Assembly (NCBI RefSeq): GCF_026241335.1 | Contig: NZ_JAPHAV010000002.1 | Span: 186,001 to 250,000, forward strand | Source: Ochrobactrum chromiisoli | GTDB taxonomy: Bacteria > Pseudomonadota > Alphaproteobacteria > Rhizobiales > Rhizobiaceae | Length of the DNA stretch: 64,000 nt | Direction: 5' to 3' | Shown here: piece after piece, positions 52,419 to 60,754 of the stretch | Layout of the letters: every line of letters begins with the position of its first letter | Position numbering within the stretch: position 1 is the stretch's first letter | Translations under genes and position numbers: made by a program | The notes under the pieces: model-generated | What the model was told of the DNA's origin: nothing | Databases searched by the model: none | The model's input: only the letters and a program-made list of their open reading frames with translations

Positions 52419-52702
52419 AATGCCCCGAATGTGGCGGCACGGCAGAAGCGGAATGCGTTGACGTCGGGGTCGGCCTATACATCAGCAATGAATAGGAATG
52501 CCCGTGCGGTTACAATTCAGCGGCTGATGGACGGATGAATGTCTCCACCTATGACGACTGGTTTCCAGACCTTTACAGCCCGATCGCTGCTTGCCAGCAA
52601 AAGGGCGTCGTTCCGCGTTGCAGTGAATGTGGAGAGCCGCAGTTCATGACGCCACACGGGATATGTTGCTCCAACGGACACGGCGGCGCACCCAGCCTTT
52701 AA
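52415..52702 (+). pseudogene. Zinc-ribbon protein interrupted by an in-frame amber (TAG) codon
   Basis: From the ATG at 52415 the frame reads MKCPECGGTAEAECVDVGVG to codon 26, then TAG (52493-52495). It continues without a shift as ECPCGYNSAADGRMNVSTYD through CSECGEPQFMTPHGICC to TAA at 52702. The CPEC before the stop and ECPCGY after it are the two halves of one zinc ribbon, and more Cys pairs follow. So a single base change (likely Tyr to amber) seems to have broken an intact 95-codon gene, or the amber is read through. Confidence 0.6.
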
Positions 52703-52757
52703 TCAACACCACCCCGCTAGCCACCAACTGGCGGGTTACCACACACGAGGAGAGAAT

Positions 52758-54140
52758 ATGTCTTACGCAGAGTTGTTGGCGCGTAAAAGCGCCGACGCGC
52801 CACTGCGCGGGCTTTCGTCTATTCCGTCATTGCATGAAGGCATGTTTGCTTATCAGCGTGACGTAACCGAGTTTCTACTTGGTGTAGGCGGGGGTGCCGC
52901 GTTCCTAGATACAGGGCTTGGGAAAAGCTTTGTCGCGTTAGAATGGGCGAGAGTAGTTTCAGAGCAGGTCGGAAAGCCGGTTTTGATGCTAGCACCGCTC
53001 GCTGTTGCACCACAGCACGTCCGAGAAGCTCAGAAATTCGGATATGAAGACGCTCGCGTTGTCCGTACCCAAGATGACGTTGGGCCCGGCATCAACGTAA
53101 CCAACTATGCCAAAATAGACCATTTCGATCCTAGCGAGTTTTCTGGTGTGGTGCTTGATGAGTCCAGCGTCATCAAGAATTTCACCGGCCAGACAACCCG
53201 CAAAATGATTGCGATGTGGAAAGACACGCCTTTTCGTTTGGCATGCACCGCAACGCCAGCGCCGAATGACCACATGGAATTGGGCCAGCATTCGCAGTTC
53301 TTGGGCGTGATGAATTCCAACGAGATGTTAACTCGATGGTTTATCGCCGATCAAACGAATATGGGCCGATATCGTCTGAAGGGACACGCCGTAAAACCAT
53401 ACTGGAGTTGGGTTGCGAGTTGGGCCAGATGCATTTCAAAGCCATCAGATATCGGTTATTCCGACGAAGGTTTCGGACTCCCACCTTTGGAAACTTTTCG
53501 ACACGAGATCAGGGCCGACCTGAGTGTCGATGCGGGAGAAATGTTGTTTCGCATTCCGGATACTAGTGCAACAGCCATTCATAAAGAAAAGCGCCTAACT
53601 GCCAGCGCACGAGCTGAGGCAATCGCGGAGCAGGTCAATTCAGAGCGCTCCGAGCCTTGGGTTGTGTGGTGCGACACTGATTATGAAGCCGATGCTTTGA
53701 CGAGCCGTATTCCCGATGCGGTTGAGGTTCGAGGATCGATGACTGACAAGGTTAAAGAAGATCGATTGGTTGGTTTCAGCGAAGGCAATATCCGTGTGAT
53801 TGTCAGTAAGCCCTCAATTGCTGGGTTCGGCTTAAATTGGCAACACTGCGCTCGAATGGCATTTGTCGGACTGTCGTTCAGCTACGAGGCATATTACCAG
53901 GCTGTGCGTCGCTGCTACAGATTTGGGCAGAAGCGACCAGTTCATGTGCACATTGCGCTAGCAGATACTGAAAGAGCGATCTGGGACACAATCAATCGCA
54001 AGAGCGGCGATCACGAGCAAATGAAGCGCGAGATGTACGCAGCGATGCGTCGAGCCCATCAGAAGCGCCAAGTCAAAATCAACTATCAGCCAACCACGCC
54101 TGTAAACTTGCCCGATTGGGTGAAGGGAGCTTCCGTATGA
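52758..54140 (+). CDS. SNF2-like SF2 helicase
   Basis: 460 residues. Walker A FLDTGLGKSFVALEWA (~48-63), DESSVIKN at ~133 (DExx box), motif III CTATPAPND and the C-terminal helicase half GFGLNWQHCARMAFVGLSFS then YYQAVRRCYRFGQKRPVHVH, the SNF2-type motif VI. ACACGAGGAG leader. Overlaps the methyltransferase gene by four bases, so the two are made together. Confidence 0.83.
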   Translation: MSYAELLARKSADAPLRGLSSIPSLHEGMFAYQRDVTEFLLGVGGGAAFLDTGLGKSFVALEWARVVSEQVGKPVLMLAPLAVAPQHVREAQKFGYEDARVVRTQDDVGPGINVTNYAKIDHFDPSEFSGVVLDESSVIKNFTGQTTRKMIAMWKDTPFRLACTATPAPNDHMELGQHSQFLGVMNSNEMLTRWFIADQTNMGRYRLKGHAVKPYWSWVASWARCISKPSDIGYSDEGFGLPPLETFRHEIRADLSVDAGEMLFRIPDTSATAIHKEKRLTASARAEAIAEQVNSERSEPWVVWCDTDYEADALTSRIPDAVEVRGSMTDKVKEDRLVGFSEGNIRVIVSKPSIAGFGLNWQHCARMAFVGLSFSYEAYYQAVRRCYRFGQKRPVHVHIALADTERAIWDTINRKSGDHEQMKREMYAAMRRAHQKRQVKINYQPTTPVNLPDWVKGASV

Positions 54141-55078
54141 CCTACGTTCTAGATCAAGCAGCCGGTGAGAAATGGGCGGCTTACAATGCAGACTGCGTGC
54201 CATTTACACAGGGCCTGCCTGATGCGTCGATAGATTTCAGTGTTTACTCCCCGCCGTTCTCTTCGCTCTACATCTATTCGGAGAGCGTGGCGGACATGGG
54301 AAACTGTGCGACGGACGATGAATTCTTTGAGCAATATCGTTACTTGGTGCGTGAAATGCTTCGCGTGACCCGGCCGGGACGCCTCACTGCAATCCACGTG
54401 AAAGACCTGGTCTATTACCAGAATAGCAGTGAACGTGGCACAGCAGGTCTGCGTCCTTTTTCGGATGACTGTACCCGCCTTCATATTGAAGAAGGGTGGG
54501 ATTTTCATTCGCGGATCACAATCTGGCGCGATCCAGTGCGGGAAATGCAAAAAACTAAAGCTCATGGGCTTCTCTGGAAGACACTTCGCGCTGACAGCAC
54601 GTTTAGTCGCATGGGCATGCCGGAGTATCTGCTCGTTTTCCGGAAGTGGGCGAAGGATGGCGAAGAAGTTAAACCAGTAACCCACACTAAGGAGAGTTTT
54701 CCAGTGACGGACTGGCAGGATCATGCATCGCCAGTATGGAACTTTAGCAAGCAGGATTTGCCCGAGACTGATGTTCTGAATGTTAAGGTTGCCAGATCGG
54801 ACAAGGACGAAAAGCACCTTTGCCCCATGCCTCTAAACATCACAAAGCGCGCATTGCGTATGTGGTCAAATGCAGGCGAAACCGTTTTCTCGCCGTTTAT
54901 GGGAATTGGATCTGAAGGATACGTTTCTCTGCAAAATAACCGCCGCTTTATCGGAACAGAATTAAATCCAAACTACTTCAAACAGGCCGTGAAAAATCTA
55001 GGCGACGCCGCAGCTGTTGGCGAGGTGCCAAGCCTCTTTGGAGATAACGACAACGTCGGGGCTGCAAATGCAGCGTGA
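54137..55078 (+). CDS. DNA methyltransferase, N4-cytosine/N6-adenine class
   Basis: 313 residues from the ATG overlapping the helicase stop. The amino-MTase order is: motif IV SPPF (~37-40) early and the SAM-binding FSPFMGIGSEGYVSLQNNRR (FxGxG) at ~250, followed by IGTELNPNYFKQA. Catalytic (S/N/D)PP(Y/F) is complete. No cognate restriction endonuclease lies beside it, so it probably protects phage DNA or regulates genes. Confidence 0.85.
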   Translation: MTYVLDQAAGEKWAAYNADCVPFTQGLPDASIDFSVYSPPFSSLYIYSESVADMGNCATDDEFFEQYRYLVREMLRVTRPGRLTAIHVKDLVYYQNSSERGTAGLRPFSDDCTRLHIEEGWDFHSRITIWRDPVREMQKTKAHGLLWKTLRADSTFSRMGMPEYLLVFRKWAKDGEEVKPVTHTKESFPVTDWQDHASPVWNFSKQDLPETDVLNVKVARSDKDEKHLCPMPLNITKRALRMWSNAGETVFSPFMGIGSEGYVSLQNNRRFIGTELNPNYFKQAVKNLGDAAAVGEVPSLFGDNDNVGAANAA

Positions 55079-55079
55079 A

Positions 55080-55760
55080 TTATTCGGCGGGGCGCTGCCC
55101 AGATGCGATTTGCTTTGCCTTCACTGCGGCAATCTTAGCCGGGCGCACAAAAAGTCTGTCGAGGAGGTCGAGTGTCAGATCCTCCAACGCCTCAGCTTCT
55201 TCCTTTGTATACGGGTCTTCATCATGGACTGCGTCGTTGCCATCGAGAGCGACAATATCTGCAAGTTCGACGATATCGTGCTCAAGAATTCCCATCTCCC
55301 CCATAGCTTTGATGCGGGAACGAAGCGCATTGGCTGGATTCTTTTCGGCAAGTCTCGGATCGTGCGAAAAGATATGCTTGGTCGCCACATCAAGCGTCTT
55401 TCGGTACATCGAGCCAGCGGCCTCGTACCAAGTCATTTGACGGCATTCATTTGCTTCGCGAAACAGGCCTGCTATTCGCTTAGGGATATACTCACTCAAT
55501 TCCATCGAAGTGGTGGCTATGCGAATTGGTGTGCCAGCAAGAGAAGATTGATTGGTCTCTATATTACCCTTTGTATAGGTCATAGGAGATTCACCAATTG
55601 CCCTCAAACGGAAAAGATACACCGAGGCTTGTTGACAATCAGTGCATGCCCCAATGACTTCCCATTCATAATTTTTAGCGTCTGTTTGAGTCTGACCGAC
55701 CAACATATGTTGAATAGTTCGTACCCCACACCGCACACAATCTCGAACAAAGAAAGCCAT
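55080..55760 (-). CDS. DUF4145 protein with N-terminal zinc ribbon, reversed gene
   Basis: About 226 residues; the start is uncertain (ATG 55760 or 55787) because ribosome sites are weak. N-terminal CVRCGVRTIQHM and GACTDCQQ make a CxxC/CxxC ribbon. The C-terminal DUF4145 helices include WYEAAGSMYRKTLDVATKHI and ELADIVALDGNDAVHDEDPY. DUF4145 occurs alone in phages and mobile elements and fused to restriction subunits. Stop faces that of the methyltransferase gene with one base between. Role unknown. Confidence 0.65.
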   Translation of the reverse strand: MAFFVRDCVRCGVRTIQHMLVGQTQTDAKNYEWEVIGACTDCQQASVYLFRLRAIGESPMTYTKGNIETNQSSLAGTPIRIATTSMELSEYIPKRIAGLFREANECRQMTWYEAAGSMYRKTLDVATKHIFSHDPRLAEKNPANALRSRIKAMGEMGILEHDIVELADIVALDGNDAVHDEDPYTKEEAEALEDLTLDLLDRLFVRPAKIAAVKAKQIASGQRPAE

Positions 55761-55827
55761 TTTAAACACCGACCAAGCATAAGCCATACTCCAAGTCACG
55801 CTCGCCGATTCCGAGGGGGAATGCAAT

Positions 55828-56145
55828 ATGCGGCCTGACGACATCTGCCACGTCTGCCTCCGCCACGCCGTAGGGCTCGGCGTGCAGGAGCACAAAGAAC
55901 CGATCCGCTGGCTATGCAAGGAATGCGCAGACATTGCCGAGCATATCCGTACCCGCCGCAGGCTAGATCCGTACGAACTGCGCGCTCTTGATGCCGGGGT
56001 TGAGTCAGTTGGAGAATTTCTATCAAGCATCAACAAAACCGACCTTGCTGAGTGCGACGAGCTGGAAGCGCGCATGCTGGTGAAAGCCGCATGGGAAGGC
56101 TGCGGGCGAGGGATGCGGGAAGCACTCAAAGAAGCACCATTTTAG
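55828..56145 (+). CDS. DUF6511-like zinc-binding phage protein (105 aa)
   Basis: MRPDDICHVCLRHAVGLGVQ, WLCKECADIAEHIRTRRRLD, PYELRALDAGVESVGEFLSS. The CxxC pairs and helices match a family common just before the primase genes of rhizobial phages, which I recall as DUF6511. Its start lies 67 bases from the start of the divergent DUF4145 gene. Confidence 0.65.
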   Translation: MRPDDICHVCLRHAVGLGVQEHKEPIRWLCKECADIAEHIRTRRRLDPYELRALDAGVESVGEFLSSINKTDLAECDELEARMLVKAAWEGCGRGMREALKEAPF

Positions 56146-56146
56146 T

Positions 56147-56335
56147 TCACTGCAACGGCCCGTTACGTCTCTCGGCATAGACACCGTTCAATAGATCAAC
56201 CATGTCATCGGCCTCCTGGATATCGAGGTCGGTGATGTAGGTCTCGTTCACCATCGCCACCAAGCCCGTGAATATATCAATCACAGCCCAGGTTCCGTCT
56301 GGCATCTGCTTCATATCATAGCGGGTTTCAGCCAT
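56147..56335 (-). CDS. Small conserved phage protein (62 aa)
   Basis: MAETRYDMKQMPDGTWAVID, IFTGLVAMVNETYITDLDIQ then EADDMVDLLNGVYAE. Resembles short phage proteins with a WxVIDxFTG core. GGAG lies seven bases before the ATG at 56335. It is divergent from the primase gene and ends one base from the convergent DUF6511-like gene. Confidence 0.55.
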   Translation of the reverse strand: MAETRYDMKQMPDGTWAVIDIFTGLVAMVNETYITDLDIQEADDMVDLLNGVYAERRNGPLQ

Positions 56336-56357
56336 GGCAGCGCTCCAAGGATTACTT

Positions 56358-58535
56358 ATGCAGAATATCACCACTCAGCAATTTGCAGAAGACCAAATGC
56401 TCGACGTTGCGCTGTCGTATCAAGCGCAAAACTGGCCAGTGTTTCCTTGCCGCCATCGCGACGATGAATATGTCGATCAGGACGGTTGTATTGAGATCCT
56501 CGCCACCAAGACCCCGCTCACAAGCAACGGGTTCCGTGGCGCGACGCTTAATGAGCGCATCGTTCGCGAATACTGGCGCCGCAACCCTTCTGCTATGATC
56601 GGCGTGCCGACAGGTGCGCCTATTGGTGCATGGGTTCTTGATATTGATCCCAAGCACGGCGGCGACCAAACGCTTGCATCGCTGGAGGCCGTACACGGCG
56701 AGCTGCCTGCAACCCTGACAGCAGAAACGACAAGCGGCGGCCGTCACTACTTCTTTCGTCACCGTCAGGGCGCTCGCAATCGCGGCGCACTTGGCTCCGG
56801 CGTCGACGTGCGCGGTGACGGCGGTTATGTCATTGCGGCCGGGAGCGTGCCGGAGGTTGGCCTGCCTTATCGCTGGATCTCAGAGCAGGAGCCAGTCGAC
56901 GCGCCCGACTGGTTACTTGAGCTTGTATTGCCACGCTCATACGAAAGCACTTACACCGCAGCTCCGTCTGTCAGCGGCAAGATCAACGACCGTTATGTCG
57001 AGCGTGCAGTTCAATCGGAGCTTGACGATCTTGCACTTGAACCTATGGGCAACCGCAACAATCGCCTGAACGACGCCGCATTTCGTTTGGGCACTTTCGT
57101 TGGTGCTGGTGCACTGGCTGAATCCGAAGCGCGCGCTCTGCTGCAGGATGTAGCCAGAGGCTGGGGCCGCGACTGGCCGCGCTGCGTAAAGACCATCGAA
57201 AACGGCCTTGCTGCTGGTGCCCGCAGCCCACGCAGCGTGCCGCAGAACGACAACGACAACACACGCCTCGTTGATATCAGCCGGATGATTGCCAATGGAC
57301 TGGCCAAAGCTGAGGCGCGCACTGATGCTGTTGCAGAGCCAGTTTCGGGATTTGATTCATCTATAAGCGAACCAGAGCAAGCCACTGAAAACAAACGCGC
57401 AATCATCGCGACGCCTTTCGTCTGGAAAGACCCTTCGACCCTGCCACGGCGTGAGTTTGCGTTCGGTAAGCACTTCATTCGCAAGTATGTTTCAGTGACG
57501 GTTGCGCCGGGCGGTCTCGGCAAAACTGCGAACAGTATCGTTGAAGCGCTGGCCATGGCATCCGGGAGAGCGCTCAATGGCACGAAGCCTCAGAAGCGGT
57601 TGAAGGTCTGGTTGTTCAATGCGGAAGATCCCCGCGACGAGCTTGAGCGACGCATCATGGCTGCGTGTATTCATTTCAATCTGAAGCCAGCTGATATTGA
57701 TGGGCATCTGTTTCTAGATACAGGTCGCGAACAGGAATTGGTCATTGCGATCGACGACAAGAAAGGCGTGCGCATTCAGGAGCCAGTCGTTGAAGCAGTC
57801 GTCGAAACGATCTCTGAGCTTGGCATTGACGTGATGATTGTTGACCCCTTCGTGTCGACGCATCAGGTCAATGAAAACGACAACGGCGCAATCGACAAGG
57901 TGGCCAAGCTTTGGGCGCAAGTCGCTGACCGGACGAACTGCTCAATCGATATCGTGCATCATCTGCGTAAGGTAAGCGATCGGGAAGCGACTGTCGAAGA
58001 TGCTCGCGGTGCAGTATCCCTGATCGGGGCGGCGCGCTCGGTGCGTGTACTTAATCGAATGGCTGAAGCGCAAGCCAGTGAGGCTGGCCTTACACACGAA
58101 GCGCGGTTTTCTTACTTCTCTGTGACATACGGAAAAGCTAACCTCGCGCCTCTTTCGCACAGAGCTGACTGGCGGAAGTTGGAGAGTGTCGCGCTGGGTA
58201 ACGGGCAGGGCCTTACCAAGCCTCAAGATCATGCGCCGGTCGTTATATCATGGGCATGGCCGACGAGCGAGGAAGTGGCTGAGACGTTGACCGAGGATGA
58301 ACGCGACGCAATCCGCGGTGTTGTGAACGGCGGTATGTATAAGCCAGCGCCGCAGGCCAAGGACTGGGTGGGGCGCGCCGTTGCATATGCGCTGCAGCTC
58401 GACATCGATGAAGAGACTGACAAGAAGCGTGTGAGCATGATCACCAAGGCGCTGTTCGCGGAGGGCTTCTTAATGAAGGTGGAAGACCGAGATCCTGTTC
58501 AGCGCAGGGCGACGACATTTGTTCGAGCGATGTGA
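56358..58535 (+). CDS. Bifunctional primase-polymerase / RepA-like helicase
   Basis: 725 residues from an ATG with AAGGA upstream. N-terminal prim-pol domain (~12-200) with catalytic DxD in WVLDIDPKHGG and His in GGRHYFFRH. The C-terminal AAA_25/RepA helicase has Walker A VAPGGLGKTANSIVE (~380-395) and Walker B DVMIVDPFVSTH (~490), then IDIVHHLRK. It should prime and unwind at the phage origin. Two NDN motifs lie in linkers (PQNDNDNTR, NENDNGA). Terminator follows at once. Confidence 0.87.
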   Translation: MQNITTQQFAEDQMLDVALSYQAQNWPVFPCRHRDDEYVDQDGCIEILATKTPLTSNGFRGATLNERIVREYWRRNPSAMIGVPTGAPIGAWVLDIDPKHGGDQTLASLEAVHGELPATLTAETTSGGRHYFFRHRQGARNRGALGSGVDVRGDGGYVIAAGSVPEVGLPYRWISEQEPVDAPDWLLELVLPRSYESTYTAAPSVSGKINDRYVERAVQSELDDLALEPMGNRNNRLNDAAFRLGTFVGAGALAESEARALLQDVARGWGRDWPRCVKTIENGLAAGARSPRSVPQNDNDNTRLVDISRMIANGLAKAEARTDAVAEPVSGFDSSISEPEQATENKRAIIATPFVWKDPSTLPRREFAFGKHFIRKYVSVTVAPGGLGKTANSIVEALAMASGRALNGTKPQKRLKVWLFNAEDPRDELERRIMAACIHFNLKPADIDGHLFLDTGREQELVIAIDDKKGVRIQEPVVEAVVETISELGIDVMIVDPFVSTHQVNENDNGAIDKVAKLWAQVADRTNCSIDIVHHLRKVSDREATVEDARGAVSLIGAARSVRVLNRMAEAQASEAGLTHEARFSYFSVTYGKANLAPLSHRADWRKLESVALGNGQGLTKPQDHAPVVISWAWPTSEEVAETLTEDERDAIRGVVNGGMYKPAPQAKDWVGRAVAYALQLDIDEETDKKRVSMITKALFAEGFLMKVEDRDPVQRRATTFVRAM

Positions 58536-58539
58536 AGAG

Positions 58540-58563
58540 AGCGCCCTACGGGGCGCTTTTTTG
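58540..58563. terminator. Intrinsic terminator between primase and DUF3644 genes
   Basis: Stem agcgccc / gggcgct, loop tacg, then tttttt. It ends the rightward primase message and lies right at the end of the reversed DUF3644 gene. Confidence 0.85.
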
Positions 58564-59712
58564 TTAGCTATTTTCATGAATGAGAAGATCTACCCACGCT
58601 TGAGAATAAGTGAAGTCTTTGTGGGCTGGATGGAAGACGCAGTACCTTTTGTCAGTAACCGCAATTTTCTTATGCCCTTTGGCTTGACGAATATTATGCT
58701 TTTTCCAAGCGTTGGTATGATCTGCCATTGTGTAAGGACGACTTGAACCGATCTGCACTGATTTTACAACAGCACCCGGTTTATAGGGGTACAAATCGTC
58801 AGCGAGTTTGACTTTTTGTAAGACGTTATGAATTTCCTTGCCTTCGGCCGTGTCTGGGCTGACGAAATGAATGTGTGATTTACCCTTACTGGCGCTGTCG
58901 AGTGTATAGATCACTCTGAATTGATATTCGATATCCATAGCTTCATCAGCGGATATCTTATTGGTCAAATTAGCGTCAAGTGATCTGATGCTTTCGGGAA
59001 TTTCATAGCTCATAAGCTGCGAAGCTTGTTCAATGTCCATCTTCGAAAATTGCAACGCGACCGAAAGGTCAGTTGTGAGGGACAGGTTCGGCCCAAAAAG
59101 CTTCACTAACATCGTTTCGAAGTTAAGGCAGCACGCTTGGTAAATCGGCAGAAAAACTGCGTCTGCGCTCCCCATCAATTTATGCTCAACTTTATCCCGT
59201 ATCTCTTTTAGTGCTTCAAGGTTTTGGCGCATTCCTTTTGTGAGGGGGCAGTCTGCTAATGTGAGCATATAGCTCAATGACATAGTGCCACCATCATCAC
59301 GTAAAATACTTTTGTCCTGACGCAATCGATACTCATGCATCAGGTACGTCCACGCGATATTTGCTAGTACTGCAAAATTTTCAGTTTTGAAGCAGAAGCC
59401 TGGAGAATTGTACAGCATTACTGCGAGCTTCATGGCCTCTCGGGCTCTAATGAGTCGTTCGTCTTTGTAAGGGTTAAGGCCTGTAATAGGGTCGAAGGAC
59501 CTCTTCATCTTTTTATAAGATTCAACCGCTGCTGGCGATGCGGGAGGTAATTGCTTGTCCTTCTTGATGCCCGTAATCCGTCCAGAGTTAATGGTCGCAT
59601 CACGTCCAGTATTAACGAGTGCCTGTATGTCTTGATTCCTAACCCCATCGTTTAGTAGGGCCTTAATAATCATTCGTTCGTGTAGTGATAAAGCTGTTGG
59701 TTTATTAGCCAT
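58564..59712 (-). CDS. DUF3644 protein with HTH and HEPN-like motif, candidate defence gene
   Basis: 382 residues from the ATG at 59712. Residues ~9-50 (LHERMIIKALLNDGVRNQDI) look like a resolvase-type HTH. The DUF3644 region (~85-300) starts EAMKLAVMLYNSPGFCFKTE and contains IRDKVEHKLMG, an R-x4-H motif (R172, H177) as in HEPN RNases. The C-terminal ~80 residues are basic. It is reversed, AT-richer than neighbours and set off by a terminator. An abortive-infection role is plausible by family analogy but unproven. Confidence 0.72.
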   Translation of the reverse strand: MANKPTALSLHERMIIKALLNDGVRNQDIQALVNTGRDATINSGRITGIKKDKQLPPASPAAVESYKKMKRSFDPITGLNPYKDERLIRAREAMKLAVMLYNSPGFCFKTENFAVLANIAWTYLMHEYRLRQDKSILRDDGGTMSLSYMLTLADCPLTKGMRQNLEALKEIRDKVEHKLMGSADAVFLPIYQACCLNFETMLVKLFGPNLSLTTDLSVALQFSKMDIEQASQLMSYEIPESIRSLDANLTNKISADEAMDIEYQFRVIYTLDSASKGKSHIHFVSPDTAEGKEIHNVLQKVKLADDLYPYKPGAVVKSVQIGSSRPYTMADHTNAWKKHNIRQAKGHKKIAVTDKRYCVFHPAHKDFTYSQAWVDLLIHENS

Positions 59713-59756
59713 TAGAACCCCCCCGTTTAAGCCAGACGAACAAGTTATCTGGAATT

Positions 59757-60022
59757 CAACCTGTTTCAAGGTTTGGCAAATACGTCACGGATACACAACC
59801 TGCTGTCACAATCAAAATACAACCATAGGTAACGCGTAAGTCTTGTTGCGTAAGTCTCAAAAAACCTAAAAAGACTTGCGCAAAAGCACGCTGCTTTTAG
59901 TGCGTAAGAGTTCTTATATAGAAACTTACGCACAAAGCGCGCAGCGCGTAGTTCTATGCGTTTGAGAACTACGCACTTTTTAGAAAATTTCCTGATTGAA
60001 AAATACAACCTGATTTGAGGTT
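59757..60022. repeat. Array of four hairpins with GCGTA(A)GT words, flanked by related CAACCT dyads
   Basis: Stems: gcgtaagtct/agacttgcgc (59848-59857/59872-59881), aaaagca/tgctttt (59882-59888/59892-59898), tgcgtaag/cttacgca (59901-59908/59925-59932) and gcgtagttct/agaactacgc (59946-59955/59965-59974). A further direct GCGTAAGTCT copy is at 59834-59843. Outer dyads aacctgtttcaaggtt (near 59758) and aacctgatttgaggtt (near 60007) bound the array. Direct words, hairpins, AT-rich flanks and a nearby primase gene suggest a replication origin or a multi-site operator. Confidence 0.55.
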
Positions 60023-60154
60023 GGTTGAAATATTTTGTCGTTCAATCCTTTATTGCTTGACAACCCCCTTCGAGACCCTTTCCATTTTCCTACGCTGACA
60101 CCGATCAGCGATTCCGCCACCAACGGAAGCCAACCATGAACACGAGGAGAGACT
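60023..60154. other. Spacer between the hairpin array and the VRR-NUC gene
   Basis: TTGACA-like words occur (ttgacaacc, near 60056) and may be part of a rightward promoter, but no good -10 was matched. An ACACGAGGAG leader (60140-60149) ends it. Confidence 0.3.
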
Positions 60155-60754
60155 ATGACACGAAGACGTGCGCTGAAAAGCGCGCCATCCAACAAGCTCA
60201 GTTCAAGTAAGCCAAATTCCAAATCAGCAAGATCAGCAACAAAAGCCACGACGCAAACCGTCCGCATCAATGGCGTTCGAACAATCATCACAACACGCAA
60301 TGGCAAGGTGACAACAAAAGCAGCCCCGCCTCTGGAATGGGAACTGCAAGCTGCGCAGGTCCGAGCATTACGCAGATTGCCAGAACACGTGCACACAGCG
60401 CGAGACGTACGACCGGGCACATTCACACTAGCTGGAGATCAGAACGCAGCCAAGCGCGGACCCAAGGCAAGAGCTGAAGCATTAGCGGCAGGACTGACGC
60501 CGGGAGAAGCAGATGTCCGGATCTATCTCTACGGTGGTGTGCTGCGGCAGATTGAGAACAAGGTCGGCAAGGCAAAGCTCGAACCAAGCCAGATCACCCG
60601 TCATCCCTTGCTTGATGCTCTTGGATTCCCCGTTGTGGTCGTCAGGGCAGTAAACGAGGACGATGCAGCAGAACAGGCAGTGAGGCTGGTTAAAGGCTGG
60701 CTGCTGGAATCTGCGAACGATAACCAACCAAAAACGCACGAGGAAGCAGCATGA
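60155..60754 (+). CDS. VRR-NUC-type PD-(D/E)XK nuclease
   Basis: 199 residues. A basic, Ser/Lys-rich N-terminus (~1-50), then the VRR-NUC core: GEADVRIYLYGGVLRQIENK (catalytic D, E-x-K) followed by ITRHPLLDALGFPVVVVRAV, the usual final strand. These small phage nucleases cut branched DNA such as Holliday junctions. Ends with SANDNQPKTHEEAA. ATGA overlap with the next gene. Confidence 0.75.
   Translation: MTRRRALKSAPSNKLSSSKPNSKSARSATKATTQTVRINGVRTIITTRNGKVTTKAAPPLEWELQAAQVRALRRLPEHVHTARDVRPGTFTLAGDQNAAKRGPKARAEALAAGLTPGEADVRIYLYGGVLRQIENKVGKAKLEPSQITRHPLLDALGFPVVVVRAVNEDDAAEQAVRLVKGWLLESANDNQPKTHEEAA

Noticed and set aside
52758-55760. DISARM- or BREX-like defence system (helicase, methyltransferase, DUF4145)
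   Set aside because: Signature components (DrmB, PglX/PglZ-type proteins) are absent, the genes sit within a phage early operon and DUF4145 is on the other strand.
59821-59985. CRISPR array suggested by repeated GCGTAAGT words
   Set aside because: Repeats are short, inverted and unevenly spaced, with no spacers and no cas genes except a Cas4-like phage nuclease far away.
59766-60008. 80-residue minus-strand frame across the hairpin array
   Set aside because: It overlaps the start of the DUF3644 frame, is made of repeat-derived low-complexity codons and has no ribosome site; the stems explain the region better.
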